The position numbers were made by a program, and so were the translations under genes. The notes beneath the pieces were generated by a model. It made no database searches and was not told the DNA's origin. It saw only the letters and a program-made list of their open reading frames with translations. DNA of 10,060 bases, from NCBI GenBank assembly GCA_016201185.1, contig JACQDG010000050.1:1-10060 (forward strand), in the 5' to 3' direction. This DNA is from Acidobacteriota bacterium (GTDB lineage Bacteria > Acidobacteriota > Terriglobia > Bryobacterales > JACQDG01). Shown in pieces: positions 6,831-10,060 of the stretch (position 1 is the first letter of the stretch; every line of letters begins with the position of its first letter).

Positions 6831-6847
6831 GCGGATCTAAAGTCCGC
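6831..6847. repeat. Second small inverted repeat in the same gap
   Basis: GCGGA and TCCGC flank a 7-base loop. The 5-bp arms are weak on their own. A CTTTCG hexamer occurs directly on both sides (6826-6831 and 6847-6852). It lies 20 bases after the sigma gene stop in the transcribed direction. Function unknown. Confidence 0.2.
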
Positions 6848-6866
6848 TTTCGAGTCACATACCATA

Positions 6867-7523
6867 TCACAACACCCAGGCCTTGCCGAGCCGCCCGGCG
6901 GCTTTGACCAGCTTCTGGCGGGCCCGGAACAGCTTCACCTTGATGGTGTTCTCGTTGAGGCCGGTGGCAGCGGCCAGTTCCTCCACCGTCTTTCCCTCGA
7001 CCTCTTTCTCAATCAGCAGCATCCGCTCTTCTTCCGGCACCTTCATCAGAAGCTTCAGGAGGTAATCCCTCTGCTCTAGCTGCGCGTCGGCGGCCGGCAG
7101 GCGGTTCCGAGGAGCCTCGGCGTTTTCGAGTCGCCGCGCCTCCTCCTCGTTCATGTCGCTCTCGTAGACCAGCCGGCGGACCCTCTGCTTGCGCAGGTAG
7201 TCGTAGCACTCGTTGACCGTGATCTTGTAAATCCAGGTCAGCAGCGAAGAGCGCAGGTCAAAACGGCCGATGGAGAAATAGACTTTGGTGAAGACCTGCT
7301 GGGCGATGTCCTCGGCGTCGTTACGGTGCCGGACGATGCCGTAAATGATGGAAAAAACCTTCGACTGGTGGCGCTCCAGGATCTCCCGAAACGCCATCTC
7401 GTCGCCGGCCTGGCAGCGCCTCACCAGCACGGCTTCCGAATTGTGATCTTGCTCCACCTTGGCTTTATGGGCCGCCTGGGGGGTTGTCACCGGCAACGGA
7501 AGCGCGCTGGAAAAGCTACTCAT
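6867..7523 (-). CDS. ECF-family RNA polymerase sigma factor
   Basis: 218 residues. Sigma2 region at ~44-112: FREILERHQSKVFSIIYGIV, then the DAEDIAQQVFTKVY core-binding/-10 helix (69-82) and FDLRSSLLTWIYKITVNECYDYLRK (88-112). Sigma4 at ~150-207: LPEEER-like hinge (KVPEEERMLLIEKEVEGKTVEEL, read in two parts) and the helix-turn-helix ATGLNENTIKVKLFRARQKL. There is no sigma1.1 or sigma3, as expected for ECF. A ~28-residue N-terminal extension precedes the domain. The ATG at 7523 is chosen because the in-frame family region follows and a GGAAAT/GGTGA stretch is just upstream; a nearby ATG at 7530 runs into a stop at once. It heads the minus-strand run of a TM protein, a Spy-like protein and the ABC exporter, and so probably controls them and itself. 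Subgroup not assigned. Confidence 0.93.
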   Translation of the reverse strand: MSSFSSALPLPVTTPQAAHKAKVEQDHNSEAVLVRRCQAGDEMAFREILERHQSKVFSIIYGIVRHRNDAEDIAQQVFTKVYFSIGRFDLRSSLLTWIYKITVNECYDYLRKQRVRRLVYESDMNEEEARRLENAEAPRNRLPAADAQLEQRDYLLKLLMKVPEEERMLLIEKEVEGKTVEELAAATGLNENTIKVKLFRARQKLVKAAGRLGKAWVL

Positions 7524-7534
7524 TCACCATTTCC

Positions 7535-7561
7535 GACGCGCCCCGCGCCAGGCCGGTTTCA
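7535..7561 (-). promoter_or_regulatory. Candidate ECF-type promoter in front of the sigma gene
   Basis: On the minus strand TGAAAC (RC of 7556-7561) is followed after 17 bases by CGTC (RC of 7535-7538), the pattern of many ECF sigma promoters (GAAAC, ~16-17 bases, CGTC). The start site would fall within about 5-8 bases of the sigma ATG, giving a very short leader. It suggests autoregulation; a chance match is possible because both elements are short. Confidence 0.28.
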
Positions 7562-7639
7562 GGAAACTGGGTCCATTTCAGCCACTTTGGGCCTGTTTCC
7601 CACGGGCATTCTGGGGCGGGCGGGGCGCCCCTGAACGGG

Positions 7640-8950
7640 TCAAAGTGTCAGCTTCCAGGGCGGCCGGTATTCGCGCCTCAAATACGGCCAGGCTTCCTTG
7701 TTGCCGGTGGTCTCGCTGACAGGGTCCCACTCCACCCGCTGGTGGCTGCGGAAGGCGACGTTGCCTAGCAGGGCCATGGAGGTTGAGCGATGACCGTACT
7801 CAATATCACTGACCGGGCGCTCCCGCGAGCGAATGCAGGCTACGAAGTTCCGCCAGTGTGCCAGGTTGTGGTTGCTCGAGTTCTTCCCTTCCTCCGGCTG
7901 AGTGCGGTCCACCATCTCATCCCCCTGGCGGCGGCGCTCGGGGATCAATTCGTAGCGGCTGCGGTCGACGAGCAAGGTCCCGTCGGTGCCATGAAAAAGA
8001 ATCCCATATCCCGCCTTGAACATGGACTGGCCGTTCAGCTCGCGGTCTTCGTAAACGCACAGCCAATTAGGGAATTCCCAAGTGATCTGAATCGTGTCCG
8101 GAGTCTCGCGATCATCCTGGAGGTAATACTTGCCCCCGGAAGCAGTGATTACGTTGGGGCCGAGGGTGTCCATGGCCCACAGCACGATGTCGATCAGATG
8201 GACGGACCAGTCGGTGACCATGCCGCCCGCGTAATCCCAAAACCACCGGAAGCGAGAAAAGTCCTTGGGATGGACGCCGAAACGGTTGGGGTTGAAGGGC
8301 GCCTTGGGCGCCGGGCCCAGCCACATGTCCCAATCAAGGTCGGCCGGCGGCTCGGAGTCGGGCGGATTGCCGATGCCTTCCGGGTACTGGTTACCGTAAT
8401 TCCAGGTGCGAACGAAGCTGATCTTGCCGAGCCGCCCGCTCCTCACAATCTCGCGGGCCCGGGCGAAATGAGGGCCCGAGCGCTGCTGCGTTCCCACCTG
8501 CACCACGCGGCTGTATTTGCGTGCCGCCTGCACCATTATCCGGCCCTCCTCCAGGGCCACGCAGATGGGCTTTTCGACATAAACGTCCTTGCCGGCCTTG
8601 CACGCCTCCACGGTCATGTAGGCGTGCCAGTGGTCCGGGGTAGAGATATCGACGACGTCGATGTCGCCGGCCGCGAGCAGGTCGCGGAAATCCTTGTAGA
8701 CCCTCGCTTCCGGCGCCATGGCCTGGGCCAGCTCCAGGTTCGGCTTGTAGACGTCGCAGAGCGCGACGACCTGGCATTCCGGCATCCCCAAGACAACCTT
8801 CAGGCTGGCGCGCCCCATGCGGCCCAGCCCGATGAACCCGACCCGAATCCGGTCGTTGGCGCCGGCCACGCGGCCCGTGAACAGAGGGGTCGTCAGCAAG
8901 GCACCGGCCCCTGCGGATTTCAGAAAATCGCGGCGTTCCAGTTCAGACAT
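7640..8950 (-). CDS. Tat-exported Gfo/Idh/MocA-family oxidoreductase
   Basis: 436 residues from the ATG at 8950. The N-terminus MSELERRDFLKSAGAGALL is a twin-arginine signal (R6 R7 D F L K) followed by a mild hydrophobic run, so the protein is probably exported folded with its cofactor, as known for glucose-fructose oxidoreductase. The Rossmann motif GFIGLGRMGR is at 38-47, the DVVDISTPDHWHAYM stretch at 98-112, the family's EKP at 126-128 (YVEKPICV), and the substrate-side DYAGGMVTDWSVHLIDI at 239-255. The reaction is NAD(P)-dependent oxidation/reduction of a sugar or cyclitol-type substrate; the specific substrate cannot be told. An earlier in-frame TTG (8989) would add 13 residues before the Tat signal and overlap the candidate -10, so ATG 8950 with AAGG eight bases upstream is preferred. 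It lies downstream of the peroxidase gene, same strand. Confidence 0.92.
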   Translation of the reverse strand: MSELERRDFLKSAGAGALLTTPLFTGRVAGANDRIRVGFIGLGRMGRASLKVVLGMPECQVVALCDVYKPNLELAQAMAPEARVYKDFRDLLAAGDIDVVDISTPDHWHAYMTVEACKAGKDVYVEKPICVALEEGRIMVQAARKYSRVVQVGTQQRSGPHFARAREIVRSGRLGKISFVRTWNYGNQYPEGIGNPPDSEPPADLDWDMWLGPAPKAPFNPNRFGVHPKDFSRFRWFWDYAGGMVTDWSVHLIDIVLWAMDTLGPNVITASGGKYYLQDDRETPDTIQITWEFPNWLCVYEDRELNGQSMFKAGYGILFHGTDGTLLVDRSRYELIPERRRQGDEMVDRTQPEEGKNSSNHNLAHWRNFVACIRSRERPVSDIEYGHRSTSMALLGNVAFRSHQRVEWDPVSETTGNKEAWPYLRREYRPPWKLTL

Positions 8951-8979
8951 GGAGACACCTTGTTCAAGATAAGGGAGCA

Positions 8980-9005
8980 ATTGTACCAAAGAAGCGAGGC
9001 GCCAA
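8980..9005 (-). promoter_or_regulatory. Candidate promoter for the Gfo/Idh/MocA gene
   Basis: On the minus strand TACAAT (RC of 8980-8985) matches the -10 consensus at 5 of 6 positions. TTGGCG (RC of 9000-9005) lies 14 bases upstream, a short spacer for a -35. A start near 8973 gives a leader of about 22 nt containing AAGG before the ATG at 8950. This suggests the gene can be transcribed apart from the peroxidase gene. Confidence 0.35.
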
Positions 9006-9022
9006 TCCGCCCGTGAATGAGG

Positions 9023-9979
9023 CTACAATCCTTCGCGGAGGTCGCCGCTCAGTGCACGCAGGAAGGCTGCCAGGGCATGCTTTTCTGCGCCGGAAAGGCG
9101 CAGCGGGCGAATTTCCGGATCGAGGTGTGGATTCGGGTGTCCGCCACGATCGTAAAACTCGACGACTTCCTCGAGCCTCCGGAGGCTCCCGTCATGCATG
9201 TACGGCCCGGTGCGCGCCGCCTCGCGCAGCGTAGGCGTCTTGAAATTGCCTTGTCCGGCGCCAGGGTCGGACAATCTCCCGTTGCGCCACGCCACGCCGG
9301 TGTTGTGCAGCTTCTCGTCGGAAAAGTTCGGCCCGACGTGGCAGGCGATGCAGTTGGCTTTGCCGCGGAAAAGTTGAAGCCCCTGTTGCTGCTCGGCCGA
9401 GAGAGCGTTGCGATCGCCGCTCAGGTATCGGTCGTAGGGAGCATTGCCGGAGAGGATGCTGCGGACGTAGTTCGCCAGCGCCCGGGCGATTTCGGTTGCA
9501 CGTAAGCCAACACGGGAGGTCGCCTGCTCCAGACTTAGGTCCATTTCATTGCGGTCCTGAATAGGCTTAAGCACCTGCTCTTCGAGCGTTTTCATGCGGG
9601 CATCCCAGAAGAAGGCCCGTCCGTAACCGCGGTTGATCAACGACGGAGCGTTGCGGCGCCCCCTGCGACCAAATACGCCGACAGCGACCGGGCGGGTGGT
9701 GGAGAAGGCCCGGCGGGGATCGTGACAGGTGGCGCAGGAGATCGAGCGGTCGCGGGAGAGGCGGCGGTCGAAAAACAACCGGCGCCCCAGGGCGACTTTT
9801 TCTGCGGTGACGGGATTGTCCTCGGGGACCGGCATGTAGGCGTCGAGGCCCGCGGGAATGTCAAGGCGCTTCGACGACGGGGAGGTTCTGGGCTCGGGCG
9901 AAGCGCCCATCGTCCACACTGCCAGCAGGCTCAAGGTCAGCAGCTCGGCGATCGATCGGGAAAATCGTGACTTTGGCAT
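9023..9979 (-). CDS. Di-heme cytochrome c peroxidase / MauG-family protein
   Basis: 318 residues from the ATG at 9979. A signal peptide (MPKSRFSRSIAELLTLSLLAVWTMGA) points to the periplasm. Two c-type heme sites are seen: CATCH at 82-86 with DPRRAFS after it, and CIACH at 210-214 followed by VGPNFSDEKLHNTG. GPYMHDGSL at 258-266 carries Met261 where bacterial peroxidases have the axial methionine of the high-potential heme (MauG has Tyr), so hydrogen peroxide reduction is more likely than a MauG-type modification. The segment between NEMDLS and EIARALANYVRSILSG is shorter than in many relatives, lacking the usual YxxxFxxAFG stretch. An upstream in-frame TTG (10015) would add 12 residues; its AGGAGG is only one base away, so ATG 9979 is preferred, though its own ribosome site is poor. 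Electron donor unknown. Confidence 0.92.
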   Translation of the reverse strand: MPKSRFSRSIAELLTLSLLAVWTMGASPEPRTSPSSKRLDIPAGLDAYMPVPEDNPVTAEKVALGRRLFFDRRLSRDRSISCATCHDPRRAFSTTRPVAVGVFGRRGRRNAPSLINRGYGRAFFWDARMKTLEEQVLKPIQDRNEMDLSLEQATSRVGLRATEIARALANYVRSILSGNAPYDRYLSGDRNALSAEQQQGLQLFRGKANCIACHVGPNFSDEKLHNTGVAWRNGRLSDPGAGQGNFKTPTLREAARTGPYMHDGSLRRLEEVVEFYDRGGHPNPHLDPEIRPLRLSGAEKHALAAFLRALSGDLREGL

Positions 9980-10028
9980 GGCCAGAAAATGCCTTCTTCC
10001 GGGTAGCGAGAACAAACCTCCTGCCGGT

Positions 10029-10058
10029 CTGGGAGGGCATGGCGCACTCCCTCCACAG
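10029..10058. repeat. Inverted repeat upstream of the peroxidase gene
   Basis: CTGGGAGGG and CCCTCC-A-CAG form a 9-bp stem with a single bulged A around an 11-base loop, at the window edge. There is no T-run on either strand. It may sit in the peroxidase leader or end an upstream gene; function unknown. Confidence 0.35.
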
Positions 10059-10060
10059 GA

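Noticed and set aside
7613..7632. GGGCG/CGCCC-rich hairpin downstream of the Gfo/Idh/MocA gene as terminator
   Set aside because: Short tight stem in extremely GC-rich sequence with no T-run; cannot be told from chance.
7790..9016. 408-residue open frame on the plus strand opposite the Gfo/Idh/MocA gene
   Set aside because: Antisense shadow of a well-supported gene; no recognisable motif, no start signal.

Overview
The window is about 10 kb of GC-rich bacterial DNA, almost fully coding, with short intergenic gaps and no tRNA, rRNA, CRISPR array, insertion sequence or phage gene that I can see. Gene content and protein style suggest Acidobacteriota, perhaps a Bryobacterales/Solibacter-like lineage. 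The pointers are a Tat-tagged Gfo/Idh/MocA oxidoreductase, a MauG/CCP-type di-heme peroxidase, an ECF sigma factor cluster with a Spy/CpxP-like protein, and a RibBA with an odd C-terminal half. This assignment is inference from family resemblance; no phylogenetic marker is present.

Left end: a glycogen synthase gene (glgA, minus strand, cut by the window edge) and ribBA (plus strand) diverge from a 108-bp spacer that holds back-to-back candidate promoters. RibBA is full length, but the catalytic motifs of its GTP cyclohydrolase II half are replaced and one predicted metal-ligand histidine of its DHBP synthase half is glutamine.

Middle: six consecutive minus-strand genes (7523 down to 2272) look like one envelope-stress/efflux operon. 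In transcription order they are an ECF sigma factor, a small single-TM protein split by an apparent frameshift (probable anti-sigma-like partner), a small membrane-anchored Spy/CpxP-like protein, a MacA-like periplasmic adaptor with a Gly/Met-rich insert, an ABC ATPase and a MacB-type permease. The last three are joined by two 4-bp ATGA overlaps. No TolC-type outer-membrane gene is in the window. The operon ends tail-to-tail with ribBA, with only 6 bp between the stop codons.

Right end: two minus-strand genes for exported redox proteins, a di-heme cytochrome c peroxidase (9979 to 9023) followed 72 bp later by a Tat-dependent Gfo/Idh/MocA-family oxidoreductase (8950 to 7640). They are separate from the sigma cluster.

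I do not see a clearly undescribed system. The points most worth a second look are the degenerate RibBA, the broken or recoded anti-sigma-like gene, and the sigma-linked Spy/MacAB-like operon.
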